A DNA stretch of 34,393 nucleotides from Pontiellaceae bacterium (GTDB taxonomy: Bacteria; Verrucomicrobiota; Kiritimatiellia; Kiritimatiellales; Pontiellaceae), in assembly GCA_016937945.1 (NCBI GenBank), contig JAFGVP010000135.1, positions 1-34,393 of the forward strand. Reading direction: 5' to 3'. This document shows positions 7,499 through 16,044 of the stretch, in pieces (positions within the stretch are counted from its first letter, which is position 1; the number at the start of each line of letters is the position of its first letter). Below the pieces are notes generated by a model. That model saw nothing but the letters and a program-made list of their open reading frames with translations, ran no database searches and had not been told where the DNA came from. Position numbers and translations under genes: made by a program.

Positions 7499-9484
7499 AT
7501 GCTGCAGAACATGAAACTTGGAACTAAAATCATAGTTGGATTTGTCGGCGTAATCGCCATGTCCAGCCTCCTGAGTGGTTTTGCGATCTATCAAATGAAC
7601 AGCGTGAAAGTCGACAGTAACGCTTTATCCGACGATCATATGCCATTGCTCAGCAAAGTGACGGACATGAACAGCACGATATCCCAAATCATGCTGGACA
7701 TGCGAACCTATGGACTGACGCATAAACAAACCGATTATGAAAATGCCATGAGCGGATTCAGCTCACTGGAAAATCTGCTGCAGGAAATAACGGAGTTGGC
7801 CCAGCGCGCCGGCATTGAGAATGCTCTTCAGCAGGATATCGCCGGCCTATCCAAGTCCGCCGCCAAATATAAAGAGCAGTCGAAAGAAACCAAAACCACA
7901 TCAGAAGCATTAATCAACCATCAGGAAGCTCTCGGCAAGGCGGCAAATGCTTTTCAGCAGGAGTGCGCCACCTACCTGAATCCTCAGTATGAAAAACTCG
8001 AAGCCGATATCAAAAATGGAGCGGATACCTCAATTTTGGAAAATCGCCGTGTAAAAATCCAGCTGATGAACAAGGCCATGCAGCTCGGCCTTAAAATTCC
8101 CTCCGAGCTGTATAAAGCCATCGCCTCGCAATCCGGCCAAAATATAAAATCCACCATTGATGAAATCAGCATGGTCGACAGCACGGTCGATCAGATCAAG
8201 CCGCTTACGACTAAACCGGAAGACATTGAACGACTGAATAAAATCAAAGCTGCAGCAAATGAATACCGGACTGTGGCCTACAGTGTGGAAAAGGAAGTTC
8301 AGCACCTAAGACAACTTGAAAGCAGTCGGTCATCAGCGGGAAATGACTGCCTCTCCCATTCCGCCCGAATTGAGACAATTGACATGGATAGCGCGAAGAG
8401 CAGTGTTTCCTCAGTTGAAACCCATCTCACAAGTGCCTCTTTAATCCTTAAAATCGGACTGTTGATCATGCTGGGGATTGGGCTTGGAGCCGCCATTATG
8501 ATTACCCGCAGCATTACCGGCCCGGTTAAACGGATCATTTCGGACCTGCAGCAGGGTGCCGAACAGGTTACCGCCGCATCCGGACAGGTTTCCTCCGCAT
8601 CCTCTGCTCTGGCGGAAGGTGCCACGGAGCAGGCCGCCGGACTGGAAGAGGCCTCATCCAGCCTGGAGGAAATGTCTTCCGTAACCCGGCAAAGCGCGGA
8701 CAATGCCCAGCAGGCCAACCTGCTTGCAACCGAAGCCAGCCGCGCTGCCAATTCCGGTACAGACTCCATGGCCCGCATGAGCGCAGCTATTCATGACATT
8801 CAGCAGAGCTCCGGAGAAACGGCAAAAATTATCAAGGTAATTGATGAAATCGCCTTCCAGACCAACCTGCTGGCTCTCAATGCCGCCGTTGAAGCCGCCC
8901 GCGCCGGGGAAGCCGGCAAAGGATTTGCCGTGGTGGCCGAAGAGGTTCGGAATCTGGCTAAACGCTCTGCAGAAGCGGCCAAAAACACGGCCAGCCTGAT
9001 TGAAGAGTCCGTTCGTAATGCACAGACCGGCACTGAAATCTCCGAAGAGGTTGCCTCCGCACTGATCCAGATCGTGGGAGGCATCAACCAGACATCGGAA
9101 CTGGTCAGCGAAATTGCGGCATCCGCGAATGAACAGGCTCAGGGAATTGATCAGGTCAACTCCGCCGTTGCGCAGATGGATCAGGTCACCCAGGCCAACG
9201 CCGCCAATGCCGAAGAATCCGCCAGCGCCGCCGAAGAACTCAGCAATCAGGCCGGTCGCATGCAGGATGTCGTCGAACTTCTTACAGCACTGGTGGGCAA
9301 GGTTGGAACCGTCAGCAAAAAAACGGTCCGGCGGCCCCCGCCTACACCGAATAAAATGGCGGCATTGCCGAAAAAAGCGGTCAGCATGCCCCCCCCCGCC
9401 CGTCAGCACAAAAAAGAAACCGTGAGCGAAACGGCCGCCGAAGCCATTCCGTTCGATGAAGACCTTGATGCATTTAACTCGTAG
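7499..9484 (+). CDS. Methyl-accepting chemotaxis protein 3
   Basis: A 661-residue chemoreceptor. TM1 is at about 11-31, a helical periplasmic sensor of about 280 residues follows (HBM-like by size, uncertain), TM2 is at about 315-336, followed by the methylation helices and signalling tip [21 protein letters not shown] linker rich in Lys and Pro leads to the tail [18 protein letters not shown] at 7487-7492 supports the ATG. It lies 15 nt upstream of cheW and is probably the first complete gene of the che operon. The linker contains a run of nine C (9389-9397) coding three prolines; slippage there would remove the conserved tail. Confidence 0.93.
   Translation: MLQNMKLGTKIIVGFVGVIAMSSLLSGFAIYQMNSVKVDSNALSDDHMPLLSKVTDMNSTISQIMLDMRTYGLTHKQTDYENAMSGFSSLENLLQEITELAQRAGIENALQQDIAGLSKSAAKYKEQSKETKTTSEALINHQEALGKAANAFQQECATYLNPQYEKLEADIKNGADTSILENRRVKIQLMNKAMQLGLKIPSELYKAIASQSGQNIKSTIDEISMVDSTVDQIKPLTTKPEDIERLNKIKAAANEYRTVAYSVEKEVQHLRQLESSRSSAGNDCLSHSARIETIDMDSAKSSVSSVETHLTSASLILKIGLLIMLGIGLGAAIMITRSITGPVKRIISDLQQGAEQVTAASGQVSSASSALAEGATEQAAGLEEASSSLEEMSSVTRQSADNAQQANLLATEASRAANSGTDSMARMSAAIHDIQQSSGETAKIIKVIDEIAFQTNLLALNAAVEAARAGEAGKGFAVVAEEVRNLAKRSAEAAKNTASLIEESVRNAQTGTEISEEVASALIQIVGGINQTSELVSEIAASANEQAQGIDQVNSAVAQMDQVTQANAANAEESASAAEELSNQAGRMQDVVELLTALVGKVGTVSKKTVRRPPPTPNKMAALPKKAVSMPPPARQHKKETVSETAAEAIPFDEDLDAFNS
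9389..9397 (+). repeat. Nine-C homopolymer tract inside receptor 3
   Basis: Nine consecutive C bases encode Pro631-Pro633 in the linker between the signalling domain and the C-terminal tail. Long C tracts are classical sites of slipped-strand mutation. A change of one base would leave sensing and signalling domains intact but replace the shared IPFDED tail. It may also simply reflect proline codons in a GC-rich genome. Confidence 0.6.
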
Positions 9485-9499
9485 ATAATGGAGGTTAAC

Positions 9500-10018
9500 A
9501 TGTCCAAAATACTGGAAACAAATGAAGTCGGAACCAACATTGCCGGCAAATATCTGACCTTCGCCCTGGCCGGTGAAGAGTACGGACTTGAGATCCTCAA
9601 AGTCCGCGAAATCGTAGGATACCAACAGATTACCAAGGTACCCAAGACCACGCATGAAATTAAAGGCGTCATCAATCTGCGCGGACAGGTTATTCCGATC
9701 ATGGACCTGCGCGGCCGCTTCGGCATGGAAGAAAAAGACGTCGATGACCAAACCTGCATCATTGTTGTGGAAAACGAACGCGAAGGACGAATTACTCCTA
9801 CCGGAATAATCGTTGACCAGGTGTCCGAAGTGCTCGACATTCAGATTGAGCAGATTGAGCCGCCGCCGCAGTTTGGTGGAAGCTCTATGATCGACTTTAT
9901 CCGCGGAATGGGCAAAATCGGTGGCAAAGTGAAGATCCTTCTCGATATCGATAAGGTGCTTTCGGGTGCGGATGTATCCGGCTGGGCCGATATGGCGATG
10001 GAAATGGGTAACGAATAA
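9500..10018 (+). CDS. cheW: Chemotaxis adaptor CheW
   Basis: A 172-residue CheW-domain protein that would couple receptors to the CheA kinase in the cytoplasmic signalling array. The typical beta-rich pattern is visible, with YLTFALAGEEYGLEILKVRE near the start, GVINLRGQVIPIMDLR in the middle and GKVKILLDIDKVL near the end. GGAGG at 9490-9494 is 5 nt from the ATG at 9500, so the in-frame ATG at 9488 is rejected as the start. The last 15 residues (SGWADMAMEMGNE) are a short extension beyond the domain. It is followed by a 69-nt gap before cheY, one of the largest gaps of the operon. Confidence 0.95.
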   Translation: MSKILETNEVGTNIAGKYLTFALAGEEYGLEILKVREIVGYQQITKVPKTTHEIKGVINLRGQVIPIMDLRGRFGMEEKDVDDQTCIIVVENEREGRITPTGIIVDQVSEVLDIQIEQIEPPPQFGGSSMIDFIRGMGKIGGKVKILLDIDKVLSGADVSGWADMAMEMGNE

Positions 10019-10087
10019 AGAATTATTGACTAATTGGCCGGTCCGTGAAGGACGGGCTGCAAACACTCAAACAAAGAAAGAAAAATT

Positions 10088-10462
10088 ATGGCCGGTTCAT
10101 TACTGATTATCGATGATTCATCGACCATGCGACGTATCATCAAACGAACGATCCGCATGTCAGGGATCCAGTTTGATGAAACCTTCGAAGCCGAAAGCGG
10201 TGAAGAGGGATTTGCCAAGCTCTCAGAGCGGGCAGTGGACGTGGTTTTGTGCGATGTCAACATGCAGGGTATGCGCGGAACGGAAATGGTGAAAAAGGTA
10301 CGCGATGAGCTCCCTTCATGCGCCAAAACCAAAATCATTATGGTTACCACGGAAAGTTCGGCGGCCTTTGTTGCTGAAGCCCTGAGCAGCGGTGCCGACG
10401 GATATATCGGCAAACCGTTTACCCCGGAAAAGTTTCAGGAAAAACTCACCCCGTTGCTTTAA
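10088..10462 (+). CDS. cheY: Single-domain response regulator, CheY type
   Basis: A 124-residue stand-alone receiver. The acidic pair is D9-D10, the phosphoacceptor D56 (LCDVNM), the switch Thr88 (MVTTES) and the conserved K109 (GKPF), so it should be phosphorylated by CheA. Its place between cheW and two cheX genes, which encode likely CheY-P phosphatases, makes it the best candidate for the motor-binding output protein, though an adaptation role cannot be excluded. The ribosome site is weak (GAAAG about 8 nt before the ATG). Confidence 0.9.
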   Translation: MAGSLLIIDDSSTMRRIIKRTIRMSGIQFDETFEAESGEEGFAKLSERAVDVVLCDVNMQGMRGTEMVKKVRDELPSCAKTKIIMVTTESSAAFVAEALSSGADGYIGKPFTPEKFQEKLTPLL

Positions 10463-10493
10463 TCCGGTTTAACCATACTGAGAAGGATACCCC

Positions 10494-10979
10494 ATGAGTA
10501 CTACATTGAACGTATTTACCGCCGACGTCCTGCGCGAAGCAGTCAACCAGGTCTTCACTTCCATGATCTTCATGAGCGTCGATCCGACGGCACCGATTAA
10601 TGAACCCGTTACCCAGCAGACCAGCGTGATGGCCAGCGTATCATTCATGGGAAACTTTGAAGGATCCCTGACCCTGCGTTGCAGTATGGCCTGCGCCAAG
10701 GCCGTTACCGCCAATCTGCTCGGCTTTGAAGAAGATGAGCCGATTGAACAGAGCGATATCGCCGATGCAATGGGCGAAGTCTCGAACATGGTTCTGGGCA
10801 GCGTTAAATCCGCTACGTATGACAAAGTAGGCGAACTGATTGCGTCTGCACCTACAGTATTCAGTGGCGACCATATGGAACACCACCTGCGCGCCGGCGA
10901 AGTCCGCCTGAGTACTACGGTCGGCGTTGACGATACCTACTGCATGGAAGTCCATGTCGTTTACATTGATGGGAAATAG
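10494..10979 (+). CDS. cheX: CheX-family protein (likely CheY-P phosphatase), copy 1
   Basis: A 161-residue protein of the CheC/CheX/FliY family. The family signature E-x2-N is present in DAMGEVSNMVLG (E95, N98); these residues hydrolyse CheY-P in CheX. The single signature fits CheX rather than two-site CheC. It follows cheY by 31 nt with AGAAGGA before the start, and is followed only 2 nt later by a second family member. Removal of phosphate from the adjacent CheY is inferred from family and position. Confidence 0.82.
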   Translation: MSTTLNVFTADVLREAVNQVFTSMIFMSVDPTAPINEPVTQQTSVMASVSFMGNFEGSLTLRCSMACAKAVTANLLGFEEDEPIEQSDIADAMGEVSNMVLGSVKSATYDKVGELIASAPTVFSGDHMEHHLRAGEVRLSTTVGVDDTYCMEVHVVYIDGK

Positions 10980-10981
10980 AA

Positions 10982-11566
10982 ATGAAAACACTTGATCAAC
11001 TCGATACTAAAGAACTTGAGGTATTGACCAATGCCGCCATGGCGGACTTCTGCAATGGCTATTTCTGGATGTTCGAAAAGAAGTTCAACGTCCGCTTTGA
11101 TTCCGCCAAACATGCGTCAGCAGCTCAGCTCAAGGATGAGTTCAGCGGAGTGATTGCCGTAAACCGGATTGCTTATGGCGGCGCCGGCAGCGGCTCGTTC
11201 ATGGTGATCTTCAACCGGCCGGCGCTTTTCAGCCTCGGCGGACTGACCATCATGCAGCCCCTGCCCCGCATTAAGGAAGAGTGCGCTAAAGGGACCGCAG
11301 AAGAGGCCGCGGCCATGGCGGATGCGGTCGGCGAAATCGGCAACCTGCTGGTCGGCTCCTTCAGCAAGATTCTGCGTGAAGGCTGCAATGATGTCGAAGG
11401 TCTCGGCGATGAAATCACCCTTCGCCTGCGTCTTCCGGTTCCGGTCGGTGAAGTCGGACTTGATCTGGACCCGGAGGTCTCGGAATTTGCCACCTTTACT
11501 TTTGCCCTTGATGGGGCCGGTCTGGATCCCTTCAGCCTGACCATTGTTTTTCCCTGCAGTAACTAA
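10982..11566 (+). CDS. CheC/CheX-family protein, copy 2
   Basis: A 194-residue relative of the preceding gene with its own signature DAVGEIGNLLVGSFSKIL (E118, N121). The rest of the sequence differs clearly from copy 1: a longer N-terminal part, a Gly-rich stretch around 65-72 and an acidic insert, so this is an old duplication. It starts 2 nt after copy 1 stops, suggesting translational coupling and possibly a heteromeric phosphatase or a division of labour. It could be called CheX- or CheC-like; I cannot decide from sequence alone. Confidence 0.72.
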   Translation: MKTLDQLDTKELEVLTNAAMADFCNGYFWMFEKKFNVRFDSAKHASAAQLKDEFSGVIAVNRIAYGGAGSGSFMVIFNRPALFSLGGLTIMQPLPRIKEECAKGTAEEAAAMADAVGEIGNLLVGSFSKILREGCNDVEGLGDEITLRLRLPVPVGEVGLDLDPEVSEFATFTFALDGAGLDPFSLTIVFPCSN

Positions 11567-11577
11567 AGAGGTTTCCC

Positions 11578-13644
11578 ATGGCAGAATGCACCCGATTAAC
11601 CGAACTCGTTGAGGCCTCCTCAGCCGCCTTTGGTCTGGACGGACCGCCGGACAAGGAAGAACTCAGCAAACTGATGACCGGCCTCGTTGAGCTACTTGCA
11701 GACGGCGAATCGCTGGACATCAAGACGGTGGATATCGTGTGGCAGGCCTCCCGCAAGCTGCAGGGGTGCATTTCAGCCGGTGGCGAACTCCAGAACCAGA
11801 TTCTTGGTGAGGTATATCAGGAACTTCTCAAAGCAACCGGCAAGGGGGCGGAGGAGGCAGAATCCACATCCGCCGATTCCGAAGAGGCCGAAACCGCCCC
11901 CCGGGATTATGTGATTCCGCAGGACGATCTGCCCCTGATTGAGGATTTCATTACCGAGGCCACCGAACATCTCGAGGCGGCCGAAGGCGGCATGCTGGAT
12001 CTTGAAGACAATCCGGAGTCGTCGGATACGCTTAACCTGATCTTCCGCTCATTCCACACCATCAAGGGAATGGCCGGATTCATGAATCTTGAAGAGATCG
12101 GTCTGCTGACCCATAATGCCGAGAATCTGCTCGATCTGGCCCGTAAGGGCTCGATTCCGCTTACCAACAATAATGCGGATGCCATCTTTAAATCCATCGA
12201 CATGCTCAAGCAGATGGTTTCCACCCTGCGTGATGCCGTTGAAGCGGATGGCGTTGTGGCCTCTCAGGCCGGACTCAAGGAACTTGCCGAGTACCTCCGT
12301 CAATGCGCCGAGGGCGAGGAGAGTGAAGCGCCGGAAGCGGCTGTCGAAGAGGAGGCCGAGGAAGCCGAACCGATCGAAGAGACTGAAGAACCCGTTGCGG
12401 TTATTGCAGAAGCGGCTCCCGCACCGAATGGTTCTCCTGTTGCAGCAACCCCCGCCGCAGCCCGCAAGGCATCGAACATTATTGATGAGAAAATCAAAGT
12501 CAGCACCGGACGTCTCGATAATCTGGTGAACATGGTCGGCGAGCTGGTGATTGCCCAGCTGATGGTATCGGAATCGCTTCGACGCGATGAAAATTCGGAA
12601 CCCGAGCTACTGCGCAATACGGCGCATCAGGGCAAAATTATCCGAGAATTGCAGGAGCTGGCCATGTCGATGCGCATGGTCCCGATCGGCGGGGTCTTCC
12701 AGAAAATGGCGCGTATGACGCGCGACCTCTCCAAGCAGGCCAACAAACCGATCAACCTGCTCATGGAAGGGGAAACGACCGAACTCGACCGTACGATTGT
12801 CGACAAACTGGCCGATCCGCTGGTACACATGATCCGAAATTCTGTAGACCACGGGATAGAAAGTGCGGAGGACCGCAAAGCCGCCGACAAACCGCGCCAA
12901 GGAACGATTATGCTGAAAGCCTATCATTCGGCCGGATGCATTGTGATCGAGATTTGCGACGACGGTCGCGGACTCAACCGCGCAAAACTGCTGGAAAAGG
13001 CGATCGAACGCGGCATTATTGCGCCGGACCAGAATCCATCGGATCAGGAAATTTTCATGACCATCTTCCAGCCGGGACTTTCAACGGCCGCCAAGATTAC
13101 CAAAATCTCGGGGCGCGGTGTCGGCATGGACGTTGTGCGCAGAAACATTGAGGAGTTGCGCGGCCGGATTGACATTTCCTCCGAAGAGGGCGAAGGAACC
13201 ACCTTTACTGTTACCCTCCCCCTCACTCTGGCGGTAATTGACGGCCAGATGGTCCGGGTTGGAGGTGAAAAATATATTATCCCGATCAATAATATCCGAC
13301 GCAGCTTCCGTCCTAAGCCCGAAGAGATTTCGACCGTACAGGGTCGTCGGGAAATGGTGATGGTCCGCGATGAACTGCTGCCTCTGGTCCGTCTTCATGA
13401 ACTTTTCGGCGTTGTGCCGGATTCCATAAATCCCAGCGAGAGTCTGGTTGTCATCGTCGAAGAAGACAACGAAGCATGCTGTCTGCTGGTCGATGACCTG
13501 CTCGATCAGCAGCAGGTGGTGATCAAGGGCCTCGGCCCGCTGTTGAACCAGACCGTAGGCGTATCCGGCGGAGCCATTATGGGCGACGGCATGGTGCGGC
13601 TGATTCTCGATATTCCCGGCGTAATCAAACTCTTCCGCTCATGA
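11578..13644 (+). CDS. cheA: Chemotaxis histidine kinase CheA
   Basis: A 688-residue CheA. Residues 1-110 are an extra helical N-terminal region. The HPt domain has the phosphorylated His160 in FRSFHTIKG. An acidic, Ala/Pro-rich linker (about 242-300) follows instead of a recognisable P2 CheY-binding domain. The dimerisation domain lies at about 303-375. The ATPase domain has the N-box HMIRNSVDHGIE (417-428), DDGRG (461-465), GRGVGMDVV (512-520) and GEGTTF. The C-terminal regulatory CheW-like domain is at about 552-688. All catalytic residues look intact. AGAGG precedes the start. The stop overlaps cheR by 4 nt (ATGA). Confidence 0.96.
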   Translation: MAECTRLTELVEASSAAFGLDGPPDKEELSKLMTGLVELLADGESLDIKTVDIVWQASRKLQGCISAGGELQNQILGEVYQELLKATGKGAEEAESTSADSEEAETAPRDYVIPQDDLPLIEDFITEATEHLEAAEGGMLDLEDNPESSDTLNLIFRSFHTIKGMAGFMNLEEIGLLTHNAENLLDLARKGSIPLTNNNADAIFKSIDMLKQMVSTLRDAVEADGVVASQAGLKELAEYLRQCAEGEESEAPEAAVEEEAEEAEPIEETEEPVAVIAEAAPAPNGSPVAATPAAARKASNIIDEKIKVSTGRLDNLVNMVGELVIAQLMVSESLRRDENSEPELLRNTAHQGKIIRELQELAMSMRMVPIGGVFQKMARMTRDLSKQANKPINLLMEGETTELDRTIVDKLADPLVHMIRNSVDHGIESAEDRKAADKPRQGTIMLKAYHSAGCIVIEICDDGRGLNRAKLLEKAIERGIIAPDQNPSDQEIFMTIFQPGLSTAAKITKISGRGVGMDVVRRNIEELRGRIDISSEEGEGTTFTVTLPLTLAVIDGQMVRVGGEKYIIPINNIRRSFRPKPEEISTVQGRREMVMVRDELLPLVRLHELFGVVPDSINPSESLVVIVEEDNEACCLLVDDLLDQQQVVIKGLGPLLNQTVGVSGGAIMGDGMVRLILDIPGVIKLFRS

Positions 13645-14486
13645 TCCCTACAACATTCCATCTGCTCGAGCTGACCGACAAGGACTTCCAGACCATCCGC
13701 GAAGTGCTCTACGAACACTGCGGCATCAACCTGACGCCGGAAAAAAAGGAGCTCGTCCGTTCCCGGCTCTCGAGCCATGTGCGCCGCAATAACATGCGCT
13801 CTTACACCGAGTATATCGATATGGTGCTGAGTAATCGCAACGGGCAGGAGTTCGTCACCTTTATCAACCGCCTGAGCACCAACCTGACCAGTTTTTTCCG
13901 GGAACCGAAGCATTTCGACTATTTCAAGTCTGTCTTCCTTCCGGAGCGTCTGGCCAGAAAGAATACCGGACCGGTGCGCCTGCGGGGTTGGAGCGCGGCC
14001 TGTTCCAGTGGCGAGGAACCGTATACGCTTGCCATGACCCTGAAAGAATCGCTCCCGTCGGGAAGAACCGTAGACGCCAAGATTCTCGCCAGCGACATCT
14101 CCACCGCCATGCTGGATAAAGCACGCGGTGGCCGCTATCCGGCAGACCGGCTCAACACTGTTCCGGTTGACCTGCAACGTAAATATTTCAAGCAGGGCAA
14201 TGACCAAGGAGAAAAGTATTTCCAGGTATCACCGACTCTTCGAGAAATGATCATTTTCAAACAGATCAATCTCATTCAGCCCTGGCCGCTGACCACGAAA
14301 CTGGACTTTATCTTCTGCCGGAACGTCCTCATCTATTTTGACAAGGAGACTCATCGCAAACTTGCGGAACGTTTTTATGAGATTCTCAATCCCGGGGGAG
14401 TCCTGTTTATCGGGCACTCCGAATCCCTCTCGGGGATACAGCATATGTTTAAAAGCGTTGCGCCTGCCATCTACGTAAAGTCATGA
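13641..14486 (+). CDS. cheR: Chemoreceptor glutamate methyltransferase CheR
   Basis: A 281-residue S-adenosylmethionine-dependent methyltransferase with the N-terminal helical domain (to about 75), the SAM site WSAACSSGEEPYTLAM, and FIFCRNVLIYFD near the C-terminal third. It would methylate glutamates of the receptors encoded upstream. The loop after KYFKQG appears as long as in enteric CheR, which docks on a receptor pentapeptide. That matters because receptors 1-3 share a conserved C-terminal tail; this comparison is from memory. It overlaps cheA and cheD by 4 nt each. Confidence 0.95.
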   Translation: MIPTTFHLLELTDKDFQTIREVLYEHCGINLTPEKKELVRSRLSSHVRRNNMRSYTEYIDMVLSNRNGQEFVTFINRLSTNLTSFFREPKHFDYFKSVFLPERLARKNTGPVRLRGWSAACSSGEEPYTLAMTLKESLPSGRTVDAKILASDISTAMLDKARGGRYPADRLNTVPVDLQRKYFKQGNDQGEKYFQVSPTLREMIIFKQINLIQPWPLTTKLDFIFCRNVLIYFDKETHRKLAERFYEILNPGGVLFIGHSESLSGIQHMFKSVAPAIYVKS

Positions 14487-14971
14487 TTGCCATGCCAAAA
14501 ATCATCGTCGGAGTGTCTGATGCCAAAGTGTCAAACAGCCCAACGGACATCGTGGCGACGTACTCTCTGGGATCATGTGTCGGCGTCTGCCTGTACGAAC
14601 CGCGGCTGAAAATCGGAGGGATGCTCCACTTCCAGCTGCCGGAATCAAAAATTGATGCAGTCAAAGCCAAGAACCGCCCTGATATGTTTGCAGATACGGG
14701 GCTGACCCACCTGCTTGAAATGATGCAGGCCAAAGGGGCTCGACGCGCAGGCCTGACGGTTAAAATCGCCGGCGGTGCCTCCATGCAGAACGGACCCAAC
14801 AGTTTTGAAATCGGTAAACGCAACTGTATCGCAATCCGAAAAGCCCTCTGGAAAGTGGGCTTGATGATTAAGGCCGCCGATGTGGAAGGCTCCATCGCAC
14901 GGACCCTGTTCATGGATGTCAGTACCGGAATTATTACAGTGAAGTCGCCCGGCAATGTGAAGGAGTTATAG
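14483..14971 (+). CDS. cheD: Chemoreceptor glutamine deamidase CheD
   Basis: A 162-residue CheD. The catalytic Cys-His-Thr set is visible: T26 and C32 in TYSLGSCVGV and H49 in MLHF. CheD deamidates receptor glutamines and in many bacteria also binds CheC/CheX and stimulates its phosphatase activity, which fits the two cheX genes nearby. The ATG at 14483 overlaps the cheR stop by 4 nt; an in-frame ATG at 14492 is an alternative start. Confidence 0.93.
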   Translation: MIAMPKIIVGVSDAKVSNSPTDIVATYSLGSCVGVCLYEPRLKIGGMLHFQLPESKIDAVKAKNRPDMFADTGLTHLLEMMQAKGARRAGLTVKIAGGASMQNGPNSFEIGKRNCIAIRKALWKVGLMIKAADVEGSIARTLFMDVSTGIITVKSPGNVKEL

Positions 14972-14973
14972 TC

Positions 14974-16044
14974 ATGTCACTTTTGAATAAACCTATTAAA
15001 GTTTTGGTCGTCGATGATTCCGCCGTGGTTCGGAAGATCCTTGAGCGCGAACTCAATGCAAAGGAAGGCATCCAGGTGGTCGGAACGGCGGCCGATCCCT
15101 ACATTGCCCGGGAACAGATTGTTCGCCTCAATCCCGATGTATTGACCCTGGACATCGAAATGCCCCGCATGGATGGCCTCGCCTTTTTACGAAAGCTGAT
15201 GGCGGCGCGTCCTATGCCGGTCATCGTGGTGAGCTCCCTTGGCGAGCGCGGCGGTCCGGTAGCCCTTGAAGCTCTGGAACTTGGTGCTTTTGAAGTGGTT
15301 CGCAAACCCGGCTCTTCCTATACGGTCCAGGAGGCCTGTGGCGAGCTGGCCACCCTGATTCGCCACGCCCGCAGCTTCCGGCCCCAGAAACGGCTCGATA
15401 CGTCGCCGGCCCGCGCAGCGCACGTCGCACCGTCCGCCTTGTCGCAGACCACGCACAAAATTCTTGCCATAGGCGCCTCCACCGGCGGCGTACAGGCTCT
15501 GCAGCATGTTTTCACCCAGCTTCCGGCAACCGCTCCGGGAATCGTCGTGGTCCAGCATATGCCGCCGAAATTTACCTCTCTGTTTGCTCAACGGCTGAAT
15601 ACCATTTGTGCCATGCAGGTGAAGGAGGCCGTATCCGGCGACCGCGTCCTGCCCGGACATATTCTGATTGCCCCGGGCGGAAAACATATGACGCTCACCC
15701 GCAGCGGCGCACAGTATCAGGTTCTCCTGAACGAAGATGCCCCGGTCTGCCGCCAGCGGCCGAGTGTGGACGTGCTCTTCCATTCCGTCGCGAAATTTGC
15801 CGGATCGAATGCCGTCGGAGCTATACTGACCGGCATGGGTAATGACGGTGCCGCCGGCATGCTCGCCATGCATCGGGCCGGTGCCCAGACGATTGCCCAA
15901 GATGAGGACAGCTGCGTCGTTTTCGGCATGCCGAAGGAAGCCATCAAGGCTGGCGGCGTTGACCATACCCTGCCCCTGAACCAGATCGCAGGAAAGCTGC
16001 TTGATCTGGCCAATCGGCAAAGTATCCGCCGGGAGAACAAATAA
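14974..16044 (+). CDS. cheB: Chemotaxis methylesterase/response regulator CheB, copy 1
   Basis: A 356-residue protein with an N-terminal receiver (D14-D15, phosphoacceptor D60 in TLDIEMPRMDG, K111) and a C-terminal methylesterase. The catalytic triad is S169 (GASTGG), H195 (VQHMP) and D291 (GMGNDGA). It would remove receptor methyl groups when phosphorylated by CheA. GGAG stands about 10 nt before the ATG. The gene begins 2 nt after cheD, and the second cheB begins within its stop codon (TAATG). Confidence 0.95.
   Translation: MSLLNKPIKVLVVDDSAVVRKILERELNAKEGIQVVGTAADPYIAREQIVRLNPDVLTLDIEMPRMDGLAFLRKLMAARPMPVIVVSSLGERGGPVALEALELGAFEVVRKPGSSYTVQEACGELATLIRHARSFRPQKRLDTSPARAAHVAPSALSQTTHKILAIGASTGGVQALQHVFTQLPATAPGIVVVQHMPPKFTSLFAQRLNTICAMQVKEAVSGDRVLPGHILIAPGGKHMTLTRSGAQYQVLLNEDAPVCRQRPSVDVLFHSVAKFAGSNAVGAILTGMGNDGAAGMLAMHRAGAQTIAQDEDSCVVFGMPKEAIKAGGVDHTLPLNQIAGKLLDLANRQSIRRENK

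Noticed and set aside
8654-10066. 470-codon minus-strand open frame opposite receptor 3 and cheW
   Set aside because: Composition is Gly/Phe/His-rich as expected for an antisense shadow of receptor coding sequence; the plus strand encodes clear known families.
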